From Limnohabitans sp. (GTDB taxonomy: Bacteria > Pseudomonadota > Gammaproteobacteria > Burkholderiales > Burkholderiaceae_C): a stretch of 54,518 bases of DNA. The number at the start of each line of letters is the position of its first letter. Position 1 is the first letter of the stretch. A program made the translations under genes and the position numbers. Under the pieces are notes generated by a model. It was not told where the DNA came from, made no database searches, and was given only the letters and a program-made list of their open reading frames with translations. Of the stretch, positions 35,035-42,914 are shown in pieces. Location: the NCBI RefSeq assembly GCF_017848645.1, contig NZ_JAFEIF010000060.1, positions 1-54,518 on the forward strand, in the 5' to 3' direction.

Positions 35035-35787
35035 TTAAGAGAAAAGGTCCCACAGCCTCCACTCGCTGGGCAGCGGCGATGCCAAACGCAGCCGCTGCCC
35101 GCTGACCGGGTGGGGCAGTTCCAGGCTTTGTGCATGCAACCACAGCCGCTGCAGCCCGATCAAATCAGCCACGGCCCGGTTGAGTGGCCCTTTGCCGTGT
35201 GTGGCGTCGCCAATGATCGGGTGGGCGATGTGCTTCATGTGGCGGCGCAGCTGATGGCGCCGGCCCGTGAGGGGCTCCAGGGCCACTTCGGCGCAGCGGG
35301 TGCTGGCAAAGCCTTGCTGCGGTTGGGAATGGGGCAGCGGCAACTCAAAGCGGCGCAGGGTGGCAAAGCGGCTTTGGGCGGGCTGCACTTCCATGCGCTC
35401 GGTGCGCATGTCGTCGGGCATACGCTTGAGAGGGTGGTCGATCAAGCCCTCATCGGCGGGCCAGCCGCGCACCACAGCGCGGTAAGTTTTGTGCAGGCCA
35501 TCGCCGCTTTCAAAAGCCTGGCCCAGCAAGCGCGCCACCTCGGCGCTCAGTGCAAACACCAGCACACCGCTGGTGCCTTTGTCCAGGCGGTGCACGGGCC
35601 AGACGTGTTGCCCGATTTGGTCGCGCAGGGTTTGCAGCACAAAGCGGGTTTCGCCCTTGTCCAGTGGGGTGCGATGCACCAGCCAGCCAGCGGGCTTGTT
35701 GACGATGGCCAAGTGTTCATCGCGGTAAAGAAGGTCCAACATGGCTTCGATTGTCGCGTTGTCTGTATGGGGGTCTGCGTCGCCCAT
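35035..35787 (-). CDS. truC: RluA-family pseudouridine synthase, TruC-like
   Basis: A 250-residue enzyme that isomerises uridine in RNA. The RluA catalytic motif HRLDKGTSG is present with D69; the preceding LAIVNKPAGWLVHR and the following GRRHQLRRHMKHIAHPIIGD are typical of TruC, which modifies U65 of tRNAs. No S4 domain is present, in line with TruC. An internal ATG at 35742 is an alternative start close to the conserved part. TruC over RluA is favoured by length and the HMKHIAHPIIGD form. Confidence 0.82.
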   Translation of the reverse strand: MGDADPHTDNATIEAMLDLLYRDEHLAIVNKPAGWLVHRTPLDKGETRFVLQTLRDQIGQHVWPVHRLDKGTSGVLVFALSAEVARLLGQAFESGDGLHKTYRAVVRGWPADEGLIDHPLKRMPDDMRTERMEVQPAQSRFATLRRFELPLPHSQPQQGFASTRCAEVALEPLTGRRHQLRRHMKHIAHPIIGDATHGKGPLNRAVADLIGLQRLWLHAQSLELPHPVSGQRLRLASPLPSEWRLWDLFS

Positions 35788-35857
35788 AACCGCAGACCGA
35801 AAGGGTGGAACGCGGGGGGTGTGATGACAAAATGCACACGTTGTCTAAAATGCGTTC

Positions 35858-36151
35858 ATGAAACCCATGCGCTGGAACGCCGAAAAAAACCAGTGGCTCC
35901 AATCGGAGCGGGGTGTTTCGTTTGAAAGCATGGTCGTGGCCATCGAGGGGCAGGGGCTGCTGGACATCCTGGCGCATCCCAACGCGGGGCAGTATCCCGG
36001 CCAACGCATTTTGGTGGTGGCCCACGCGGGCTATGCCTACTTGGTGCGTTTTGTGGAAGATGTGGACCATTTTTTTCTCAAAACCGTGATCCCCAGCCGC
36101 AAGGCCACCCGTGATTATTTGAAACAAGGAGTCGACGATGTCCAAGATTGA
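35858..36151 (+). CDS. BrnT-like toxin of a type II toxin-antitoxin pair
   Basis: The 97-residue protein resembles BrnT-superfamily RNases: W-N-A-E-K-N...RGVSFE at the N-terminus, then beta strands and the terminal F-F-L-K-T-V-I-P-S-R-K-A-T-R-D-Y. The gene ends 14 bases inside the following antitoxin gene. Toxin-first order is normal for this family. An ATG at 35867 is an alternative start. The 70 bases upstream hold a possible -10 TAAAAT and an imperfect GACAA/TTGTC dyad that could be the operator. Confidence 0.78.
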   Translation: MKPMRWNAEKNQWLQSERGVSFESMVVAIEGQGLLDILAHPNAGQYPGQRILVVAHAGYAYLVRFVEDVDHFFLKTVIPSRKATRDYLKQGVDDVQD

Positions 36152-36458
36152 CCGCAAAGTGGACCGTGAAGAGGCCGAACTGCTCGACTTGTTCAACAAG
36201 GGGCAGCTCCAATCGGTGGCCAGCCCCAGCGAGCTGGCCCATTTCAAAGCGGCTGCACGAGCCACCTCCATCAAGGACCGGCGGGTCAACATCCGCTTGT
36301 CTTCGGGTGATCTGTCGGACATCCAGACCAAAGCGCTGGAAGAGGGCATCCCGTACCAAACCCTGATCGCCAGTGTGCTGCACAAATATGTCTCGGGTCG
36401 ATTGACCGAGCGCCCTGTGTCTGGCCCCGCGCCCAGTCTCAACCCCCCTTTGCTCTGA
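36138..36458 (+). CDS. BrnA-like antitoxin with ribbon-helix-helix domain
   Basis: A 106-residue antitoxin. The C-terminal half ([10 protein letters not shown]...[17 protein letters not shown]) is the CopG/BrnA ribbon-helix-helix that binds the operator; the N-terminal acidic helix likely wraps the toxin. GGAG lies 6 bases before its ATG, which overlaps the toxin gene, so translation is coupled. Confidence 0.82.
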   Translation: MSKIDRKVDREEAELLDLFNKGQLQSVASPSELAHFKAAARATSIKDRRVNIRLSSGDLSDIQTKALEEGIPYQTLIASVLHKYVSGRLTERPVSGPAPSLNPPLL

Positions 36459-36468
36459 AGTTCAAGTC

Positions 36469-37245
36469 ATGCTCTTTTTGTTGTCACCCGCCAAATCTCT
36501 GGACTACGAAACCCCCGCAGCGGGCGTGCCCCACACGCTGCCCCAGTTCGTGCCGCAATCGCAGGCCCTCATTGAGGTGCTGCGCCAAAAGTCGCCCCAG
36601 CAAATCGCCGAGTTGATGGATCTGTCGGATGCGCTGTCGGCCCTGAACGTGGCCCGCTACGAAGCCTGGAGCCCCAAATTCACCGCCCAAAACGCCAAGC
36701 AAGCCGTGCTGGCCTTCAATGGCGATGTGTACGAAGGCCTGGATGCCAAGAGCCTGTCAGCGCAAGACCTGGACTGGGCGCAAACCCATGTGGGCATTTT
36801 GAGTGGCTTGTACGGCGTGCTGCGCCCGCTGGACTGGATGCAGCCCTACCGCCTGGAAATGGGCACCACGCTGCAGACCGACAAGGGCAGCAACCTGTAC
36901 AAGTTTTGGGGGCCGCAAATTGCCGAGTACCTGAACGCCCAGCTGGCCAAGGACAAAACCCCGGTCATCGTGAACCTGGCTTCGCAGGAATATTTCAAGT
37001 CGGTCGACCGCAAAACCCTCAAGGCCCGCGTCATTGAGTGCGTGTTCGAAGACTTCAAAGGCGGCAAATACAAAATCATCAGCTTCAACGCCAAACGGGC
37101 GCGGGGCTTGATGGCGCGATTCGCCATCCAAAACAAAATCACCCACCCTGAAGGTCTGCTGGGCTTTGACCTGGAAGGCTACGCCTACGACCCGCAAGTG
37201 TCCGAGCCTGACCGTTTGGTGTTCCGTCGCAAGGTGCAAGCATGA
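36469..37245 (+). CDS. yaaA: Peroxide stress protein YaaA
   Basis: The 258-residue YaaA/DUF328 protein limits free iron and DNA damage under hydrogen peroxide stress and can bind DNA. Family marks: [13 protein letters not shown] start, [23 protein letters not shown], and [13 protein letters not shown]. Length matches E. coli YaaA. Its last codons overlap the queF start (ATGA). Confidence 0.96.
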   Translation: MLFLLSPAKSLDYETPAAGVPHTLPQFVPQSQALIEVLRQKSPQQIAELMDLSDALSALNVARYEAWSPKFTAQNAKQAVLAFNGDVYEGLDAKSLSAQDLDWAQTHVGILSGLYGVLRPLDWMQPYRLEMGTTLQTDKGSNLYKFWGPQIAEYLNAQLAKDKTPVIVNLASQEYFKSVDRKTLKARVIECVFEDFKGGKYKIISFNAKRARGLMARFAIQNKITHPEGLLGFDLEGYAYDPQVSEPDRLVFRRKVQA

Positions 37246-38093
37246 GTATGAACTCGCCAGAGCAATCCCAGCTGGGCAAGTCCAGCGCCTATGTGGACCA
37301 GTACGACGCCAGCCTGCTGTTCCCCATCCCCCGCGCCACCAAACGCGCCGAGATCGGCGTCACCGGGCAGCCCGTGTTTTTTGGGGCCGACTTGTGGACC
37401 GCGTTTGAGTTGTCTTGGCTCAATACCAAGGGCAAACCTCAAGTGGCGCTGGCGCACATCACCGTGCCGGCCGAAAGCACGCACATTGTCGAGAGCAAGT
37501 CCTTCAAGCTGTATCTGAACAGCTTCAACAACACGCGCCTGGAAAACGCCGATGTGGTGCGCGACATGATCCGCCGCGACATCAGCGCCGCCATCTGGCA
37601 CGGCAGCGCCATGCAGGCCAGCGTGGGCGTGAAGCTGCTGCTGCAAGAGCAATTTGACGCCGAGCCCGTGCACGAGCTCGACGGCCTGAACCTGGACCGC
37701 ATGGACATCGAATGCAGCCGCTACCAACCCGCGCCCGACTTGCTCACGGCCAACCAATACGAGCAGCCGGTCACCGAAACCCTGGTCAGCCATTTGCTCA
37801 AAAGCAATTGCCTGGTCACAGGCCAGCCCGACTGGGGCAGTGTGCAAATCACCTACAGCGGCCCGCAAATCGACCAAGCGGGTCTGCTGCAATACATCGT
37901 GAGTTTTCGCAACCACAATGAGTTTCATGAGCAATGCGTCGAGCGCATCTTCATGGACATCTGGACGCGCTGCAAACCGACCAAGCTGACGGTGTACGCC
38001 CGCTACACCCGGCGCGGCGGCCTTGACATCAACCCCTGGCGCACCAGTGCACCGGGCGCGGTGCCACCCAATGTGCGCACGGCGCGGCAGTGA
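37242..38093 (+). CDS. queF: NADPH-dependent 7-cyano-7-deazaguanine reductase QueF
   Basis: The 283-residue enzyme reduces preQ0 to preQ1 in queuosine synthesis. It is the long two-domain E. coli type. The catalytic cysteine is C190 in [12 protein letters not shown] with D197, at the same numbers as E. coli. The E(78)-containing substrate segment [15 protein letters not shown] is present. It overlaps yaaA by 4 bases and the next gene by 4 bases, forming a coupled set. Confidence 0.97.
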   Translation: MSMNSPEQSQLGKSSAYVDQYDASLLFPIPRATKRAEIGVTGQPVFFGADLWTAFELSWLNTKGKPQVALAHITVPAESTHIVESKSFKLYLNSFNNTRLENADVVRDMIRRDISAAIWHGSAMQASVGVKLLLQEQFDAEPVHELDGLNLDRMDIECSRYQPAPDLLTANQYEQPVTETLVSHLLKSNCLVTGQPDWGSVQITYSGPQIDQAGLLQYIVSFRNHNEFHEQCVERIFMDIWTRCKPTKLTVYARYTRRGGLDINPWRTSAPGAVPPNVRTARQ

Positions 38094-38545
38094 GTGCATT
38101 CACCGCATTCCCCAACATGACCCCTACCACCCGCCGAGTTTTCCAGGCCCTTTTGTACGAAGCCATTGCCATCGCCGTGGTCGGACCCGTGTTGAGCCTG
38201 GCCTTTGACAAGTCGCCCGCTTCCACATTGGGCCTGGCGGTCGTGTTGTCGAGCATTGCACTGACGTGGAACTACGTCTTCAACTGGCTCTTTGAGCGCT
38301 GGGAGTCGCGCCAACCGGTGCGTGGCCGCTCCTTTGTCAGGCGGCTGGCCCACGGGGCGGGTTTTGAAGGCGGCTTGGTGATCATTCTTTTGCCCGTCAT
38401 GTCGCTGTGGCTCGATATTTCGCCCACTGCTGCTTTGGTGGCCAACCTGGGTTTGCTGGCGTTCTTTTTCTTCTATGCCATCGCATTCACCTGGTGCTTC
38501 GACCGGGTCTTCGGCTTACCCGCTTCTGCTCAGGCGGGCGATTAA
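38090..38545 (+). CDS. PACE-family efflux transporter (AceI-like)
   Basis: The 151-residue, four-helix inner-membrane protein has two bacterial transmembrane pair (BTP) domains, as in AceI, which exports chlorhexidine and natural polyamines. The first pair begins [20 protein letters not shown] and shows the conserved [13 protein letters not shown]; the second ends [16 protein letters not shown]. GTG at 38090 overlaps the queF stop (GTGA); an ATG at 38117 is nearly as likely. Confidence 0.87.
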   Translation: MSAFTAFPNMTPTTRRVFQALLYEAIAIAVVGPVLSLAFDKSPASTLGLAVVLSSIALTWNYVFNWLFERWESRQPVRGRSFVRRLAHGAGFEGGLVIILLPVMSLWLDISPTAALVANLGLLAFFFFYAIAFTWCFDRVFGLPASAQAGD

Positions 38546-38578
38546 AACCGAGGCTAATGACAGGATTTTTCTTGTATT

Positions 38579-38620
38579 CATATCATGAATTGATATGATT
38601 AAGCCATGAAATCGTATCAA
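38579..38620 (+). promoter_or_regulatory. Overlapping inverted repeats across the first Fic start codon
   Basis: TTGATATGATT (38590-38600) pairs with AATCGTATCAA (38610-38620) around a 9-base loop that contains the ATG (38606-38608); the single mismatch is a G-T pair, still pairing in RNA. Its core also pairs upstream: CATATCA (38579-38585) and TGATATG (38591-38597) form a 7+5+7 palindrome. The two pairings exclude each other. Same arrangement, slightly changed, precedes the second Fic gene. Confidence 0.6.
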
Positions 38621-39799
38621 CGCTGGATTTGGCAGCTACCTGATTGGCCAGCGTTGGCGTTTGACGCCCAGCGGGTCCAGGACCTCTTGGCTGCGGCCAG
38701 AAACGCCCAAGGGGTTCTTTTGGGCAAAGCCGAGGCGATTGGGTTGGAAGGCCTGCAGCCCCACATCCGCGATTCGCTGACACATGAGGCGCTGACCACC
38801 TCAGCGATTGAAGGCGAGAAGCTGGACCCTGAAAGTGTTCGCTCTTCCGTGGCCCGGCGCTTGGGGCTGGACACGTCGGGTGCCCCCGTGCGCGAAGGCA
38901 GGCGCAACATCGAGGGGCTGATTGATGTGTTGCAAGACGCCACCCTCAACACCGATTCACCGTTGACGCTGGAGCGGCTGTGCAGTTGGCATGGGGCGCT
39001 TTTCCCCACAGGTTTTTCGGGCGTGCAGCGCATCGATGTGGGCGCTCTGCGTTCTGTGCCCATGGAAATCGTCAGTGGCGCTGTGGGGCGCAGCAAGGTG
39101 CATTACGCCGCGCCGCCTGCAGATGGCTTGGCTAACCAAGTGGATGCTTTTTTGACGTGGTTCAACCAAACGCAGCCCAAGGTCGGCACTCACCCCATGG
39201 ACGGCCTGGTGCGTGCCGCTGTTTCGCACCTGTGGTTTGAGACGCTGCACCCGTTTGACGATGGCAACGGGCGTATTGGCCGGGCCATCTTGCAACTGGC
39301 GCTGTGTCAAGACATGGGCCAGCCCGGACGCATCGTGACGCTGTCCAGGCAAATCGAATCCAGCAAAGACCGCTATTACAGCGAGCTGGAGCGGGCACAG
39401 CGCTCCCAAAGCATGGACGTGACGGCCTGGGTCGAATGGATGCTGGAACAAATGGTGCTGGCCAGCGAATTCGCCAACCGCACCATTGATTCGGCCATTC
39501 AACGCATCCGGTTTCAGGCCCAAATGTCTTTGGTTCGTTTCAATGAGCGTCAGCAAAAAACCATGAAGAAGCTGCTGGATGCTGGCCCCAAAGGTTACGA
39601 AGGCGGCATGACGACGCGCAAGCACGAGCGCATCGCGCAAACCTCCACACCCACGGCAGCCCGTGACCTGATTGAGCTGGAACGGCTTGGCCTGCTCACC
39701 CGGTACGGTGACGGCCGCTCGACGCGGTATTACCCAGCGATAGAGGGCTGGGCCGAGGACGAAGCCAAGTTGGGAAAAGCCAGCGGGAAGGCTGATTGA
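38606..39799 (+). CDS. Fic-family adenylyltransferase, copy 1
   Basis: The 397-residue protein likely transfers AMP from ATP to a target hydroxyl. It has an N-terminal DUF4172-like segment (W-I-W-Q-L-P), then the Fic core with HPFDDGNGRIGR (H215 catalytic). The inhibitory-helix motif T65-x3-E69-G70 sits before the core, making it a class II, self-inhibited Fic. The C-terminal ~100 residues resemble a winged helix (TPTAARDLIELERLGLLTRYG), suggesting DNA binding. It is about 91% identical to the gene at 53073 by hand alignment. Confidence 0.93.
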   Translation: MKSYQRWIWQLPDWPALAFDAQRVQDLLAAARNAQGVLLGKAEAIGLEGLQPHIRDSLTHEALTTSAIEGEKLDPESVRSSVARRLGLDTSGAPVREGRRNIEGLIDVLQDATLNTDSPLTLERLCSWHGALFPTGFSGVQRIDVGALRSVPMEIVSGAVGRSKVHYAAPPADGLANQVDAFLTWFNQTQPKVGTHPMDGLVRAAVSHLWFETLHPFDDGNGRIGRAILQLALCQDMGQPGRIVTLSRQIESSKDRYYSELERAQRSQSMDVTAWVEWMLEQMVLASEFANRTIDSAIQRIRFQAQMSLVRFNERQQKTMKKLLDAGPKGYEGGMTTRKHERIAQTSTPTAARDLIELERLGLLTRYGDGRSTRYYPAIEGWAEDEAKLGKASGKAD

Positions 39800-39897
39800 T
39801 TGGGGTTGCCAAGACGGGTCATTGAAAGGGGGGTAATTTGCCGCCACCATTGGGCCAGTGCCGGTTCTATTGCTAAGCTTTGTCGAAGCGCCATCCA

Positions 39898-40185
39898 TCA
39901 GCAATTGCCGCGTCGGTGGTCGGCGATCAAATGGTCGTCGAATTTCATGTCTGGGCTTCTCAGCGCCCGGTGTTTGGTCGTTCGACCTTTCATGCGCTTG
40001 CGCCACATCCGAAAAGAATTGGGCTGAAGCTCGTGCCGCATGAGGCGAATGACATCCGCTTCCGACCAACCCATGCGCTCCTGAATGGTTTCAAACGCAG
40101 TCCGGTCTTCCCAGGCCATCTGAATGATGACGGAAATATCCCCCTCGGAAAGGCTGGCAAGACGCTCTGAAAATTTGGCCTCCAC
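39898..40185 (-). CDS. DUF2805 / TIGR03643 family protein
   Basis: A 95-residue protein of a conserved family without known function. The helical N-terminal part with ISVIIQMAWEDRTAFETIQ and WSEADVIRLMRHELQPNSFRMWRKRM matches the TIGR03643 pattern, which resembles a helix-turn-helix. It starts with GTG preceded by AGGAGG at 7 bases, a strong site that decides the start. The protein tail is basic. Confidence 0.82.
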   Translation of the reverse strand: MEAKFSERLASLSEGDISVIIQMAWEDRTAFETIQERMGWSEADVIRLMRHELQPNSFRMWRKRMKGRTTKHRALRSPDMKFDDHLIADHRRGNC

Positions 40186-40377
40186 GGCACTTCCTCCTGT
40201 GTAAATGATGATGCGGCGATAACGAGGGCCACGTCAAACATTCCCAGTGTGCCCCGACAAACCAATTCCCCAGACCTCATTGGGGGGATAGCCCCAAGCG
40301 GGTGCCATCCTCCGGGCTGCCTGCCATAAGCTTTGGTAAGTTTTTTATCGGTCCAGTGAACATTTGCCTTGCAAAAA

Positions 40378-41250
40378 ATGAACAACGCCAGCATTCGTCT
40401 GCATCGGCTTCGCTGCGCCCTCGCGGTTTTTTCTCTCGCAGTCCCCAGCACGTTTTTTGCCGCGGCCTCGCAAAGCCCGGATGCCAAGACACCCCAAGAC
40501 AGTACAAAGATATTCTTTTTGGGTGAGGTTCATGACAACGAACACGGTCACCAACGCCGACTGGAGCGGGTCAGGCAACTGATCGAACAAGGGCCACAAC
40601 CCGTGGTGGCGATCGAGCAGTTTGACCGTGAAAATCAAGCCGTTTTAGACGCTGCGCTGTCGCAATGCCCAGACGTGGATTGTGTTGTGGCCAAAGCGGG
40701 AACGACTGGCTGGGCGTGGCGTTTTTACAGGCCTTATGTGCAATGGGCGCTGGACAAAAAAATCAAACTGGTCGCGGCCAATTTGTCCAATGCGGATGTG
40801 CGCAAAGTCATGACCCATGGCTTTGCCGCTGTGTTGGGCCAGCAACTCGTTGACACGTACCAACTCAAGCAGATTCCCGGTCAACTCTTGAGTGCACAAA
40901 ACAAAGCCATCCAGGAGGGCCACTGCAACATGTTGCCCGCCCAAGCGATTGGCCCCATGGTTCAGGGGCAGATCGCACGCGATGTGTGGATGGCCCATGT
41001 GGTCAATGGTGTTTCGAATGCGCCCGTTGTGCTGATCGCTGGCAACGGCCATGTCAGAAAAGACGCGGGGGTCATGCAGTGGCTCACGCCCCAAAACCAG
41101 GCCAAAACCCAAGTGCATGGGTATGTTGAAAACACCGATCAAAATGATGCCGAATGGTACGACCATGTGCATGTCGTGCCCCAGGTTGAGCGTGAAGATC
41201 CGTGCCTGGTCTTCACGCAAAATCGCGCCCCCAAACCGACGAAAAAATAA
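40378..41250 (+). CDS. ChaN-family (DUF399) protein
   Basis: The 290-residue protein resembles ChaN of Campylobacter, an iron-regulated lipoprotein that binds cofacial heme. The signature GEVHDNEHGHQRRL is seen near residue 50, and IAGNGHVRKDAGV near the C-terminus carries a further conserved histidine. An N-terminal hydrophobic stretch acts as a signal, but no lipobox cysteine is clear. ATG at 40378 is used; a TTG 9 bases earlier also opens the frame. The 192-base upstream region shared with DUF2805 holds no recognised site. Confidence 0.82.
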   Translation: MNNASIRLHRLRCALAVFSLAVPSTFFAAASQSPDAKTPQDSTKIFFLGEVHDNEHGHQRRLERVRQLIEQGPQPVVAIEQFDRENQAVLDAALSQCPDVDCVVAKAGTTGWAWRFYRPYVQWALDKKIKLVAANLSNADVRKVMTHGFAAVLGQQLVDTYQLKQIPGQLLSAQNKAIQEGHCNMLPAQAIGPMVQGQIARDVWMAHVVNGVSNAPVVLIAGNGHVRKDAGVMQWLTPQNQAKTQVHGYVENTDQNDAEWYDHVHVVPQVEREDPCLVFTQNRAPKPTKK

Positions 41251-41273
41251 ATCACCCCAAGACCCGCCACGAC

Positions 41274-41780
41274 ATGAGCGAAGCCACTTACAAAATCCTG
41301 TTCGTCTGCATGGGCAACATCTGCCGCAGTCCGACGGCCGAAGCTGTTTTCTTCAAACGGCTGACTGAGCAAAACCTCTTGCACAAGGTCCAAATTGACT
41401 CGGCAGGCACGCACAACTTTCACCCCGACGCGCCACCCGATGAGCGCAGCCAAAAGCATGCACTCAAAAGAGGCTACGAGCTCGCACACCTGAGGGCCAG
41501 ACCTGTCGTGGAAAGAGACTTTGAGGAATTCGATTTGCTCCTGACCATGGATTGGGACAACCGCGCCCTCTTGGAAGAAAGATGCCCGGTGACGCACCAA
41601 CACAAGATCCGGGGTTTAGCGGAGTTTTTGCTCACCACGCAGGCCCCGGTCATCCCCGACCCTTATTACGGCGGAGATCAAGGTTTTGAGCATGTGTTGG
41701 ACTTGATCGAAGAAGCCAGCGAAGGCCTGGTGCAATTCGTCAAACACAAAGTGCAGCCTGCACAGCCACCAAGCCCATGA
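41274..41780 (+). CDS. Low-molecular-weight protein tyrosine phosphatase
   Basis: A 168-residue phosphatase. The P-loop is VCMGNICRSPTAEA with C12 as nucleophile and R18; the general acid is in IPDPYYGG. Such enzymes dephosphorylate tyrosine kinases of polysaccharide export or arsenate-like substrates. ArsC-type arsenate reductase of the same fold is less likely because the extra ArsC cysteines are not at the expected places. It lies 23 bases after the ChaN-like gene. Confidence 0.93.
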   Translation: MSEATYKILFVCMGNICRSPTAEAVFFKRLTEQNLLHKVQIDSAGTHNFHPDAPPDERSQKHALKRGYELAHLRARPVVERDFEEFDLLLTMDWDNRALLEERCPVTHQHKIRGLAEFLLTTQAPVIPDPYYGGDQGFEHVLDLIEEASEGLVQFVKHKVQPAQPPSP

Positions 41781-41802
41781 CCGTTTCAAAATCCGGCAAG
41801 GG

Positions 41803-42909
41803 TCAAATTTTCAAAGGCGCGCCGTAACCCGTCAGCTCCAAATAACCTTGGCCGAGCAAACGCTCGCCCTGCATCAGACTGACAGCACCTTCCCAATAAA
41901 AACCGCCCGTGCTGGCGCGCGCATCCACCTCTTGGCCCAGCATGAGCGGCACCAGGCTGTAGCGCTGATCGCCCACCCACAAATCCATGGGGATGGGGTA
42001 GTCGATCAATGACTGGGCACGCCAACGGCCTGCTGGCTGCCACCGCAGGCCCTGCCAGCCTTTGGCAGGGCGGCCTGCTGCGTCACGGGCGTCCACGTGG
42101 GCATAAATCGCAGCCGCTTTGTCGTTGCGTATCTGAAAAGCCATCAGCGTGCCGCCGTCCAGCAAGTTGATGCCCAGCCAGTCCCAGCCCACAGCCCCGG
42201 CCATCAGCAATTGGCTGGACCACTCGTGATCAAGCCAAGCTTTGCCCACCAGTTTTTGGGTCTCTTTTCCCACCGTCACATCGGCCTTCACACCCAAAGG
42301 CGCACGGCTGTAATAGTGGCTGGCCTGCAAGGCCTCGGGGCCCTTGGACGAGAAGCCCTCTTGGCCACGCAAAAGGGCGGGCTGCGCGGCGCTGGCATCA
42401 AAAGACACGGCAAAACCTTCGCCTGCAAAGCGGCCTGTGTACACCTCGCCCGCTGAGCCTTGCTCTCGGCGCAAATGCCAATCCTCAAACTGCACATCGG
42501 TGTCCGAAGTTTCTGCGCGGCGCAAAGCACCGCCCAAACGCCCCGCACGGTTGGCATGCAAAAAAACATTTTTGGGGGCCACTGCCAAGGCCGCATGCGC
42601 GAAAAGCAATTGCGTTGGCGCCAATCGACTGGGGTTCTCGGGCGCATGCTGGGTTCGGCTGCGGAAAAAGGTCAACTGAAACCCCATGGCCGATGGCCCT
42701 TGGCCCAGCCAACCCGTCAGGTACCACCACTCGGTGCGGTACTCGGGGTGCGAGCCGTAATCTCTGGGAAAGTTCAAGCGTCGCGGCTTGACGGGTGGGT
42801 AAAACGGAGCGCCTGCCGTGGCAGCTTGGGCGGGCCAAGGTGACAGACCGGCCACCACCATGGCGGCAGTCTGGATGGCGAGCCGCCGATTGGAAGGGGG
42901 TTGTGTCAT
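41803..42909 (-). CDS. AttH-like lipocalin/CrtC-fold secreted protein
   Basis: The 368-residue protein starts with an R-R-containing signal peptide (SNRRLAIQTAAMVVAG, cleavage near AQA), so it is exported, possibly by Tat. The mature part has the lipocalin-like signature FPRDYGSHPEYRTEWWYLTGWL and WLDHEWSSQ. This family, related to carotenoid 1,2-hydratase folds, is AttH in Agrobacterium and accompanies an ABC exporter. The ATG lies 5 bases after the permease stop, so it is the third gene of the operon. Its ligand is unknown. Confidence 0.86.
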   Translation of the reverse strand: MTQPPSNRRLAIQTAAMVVAGLSPWPAQAATAGAPFYPPVKPRRLNFPRDYGSHPEYRTEWWYLTGWLGQGPSAMGFQLTFFRSRTQHAPENPSRLAPTQLLFAHAALAVAPKNVFLHANRAGRLGGALRRAETSDTDVQFEDWHLRREQGSAGEVYTGRFAGEGFAVSFDASAAQPALLRGQEGFSSKGPEALQASHYYSRAPLGVKADVTVGKETQKLVGKAWLDHEWSSQLLMAGAVGWDWLGINLLDGGTLMAFQIRNDKAAAIYAHVDARDAAGRPAKGWQGLRWQPAGRWRAQSLIDYPIPMDLWVGDQRYSLVPLMLGQEVDARASTGGFYWEGAVSLMQGERLLGQGYLELTGYGAPLKI

Positions 42910-42914
42910 GCGGT

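Noticed and set aside
39826..39870. Possible IS remnant after Fic copy 1 (GGGGGGTAATTTGCC, similar to IS ends at 54287)
   Set aside because: The match to the IS21 end is short and gapped, and a similar run occurs inside the Bro-N gene, so it is not reliable.
41274..41780. Arsenate reductase ArsC (thioredoxin-linked, phosphatase fold)
   Set aside because: The protein fits ordinary tyrosine phosphatases; the extra redox cysteines of ArsC are not seen, and it lies far from the ars operon.
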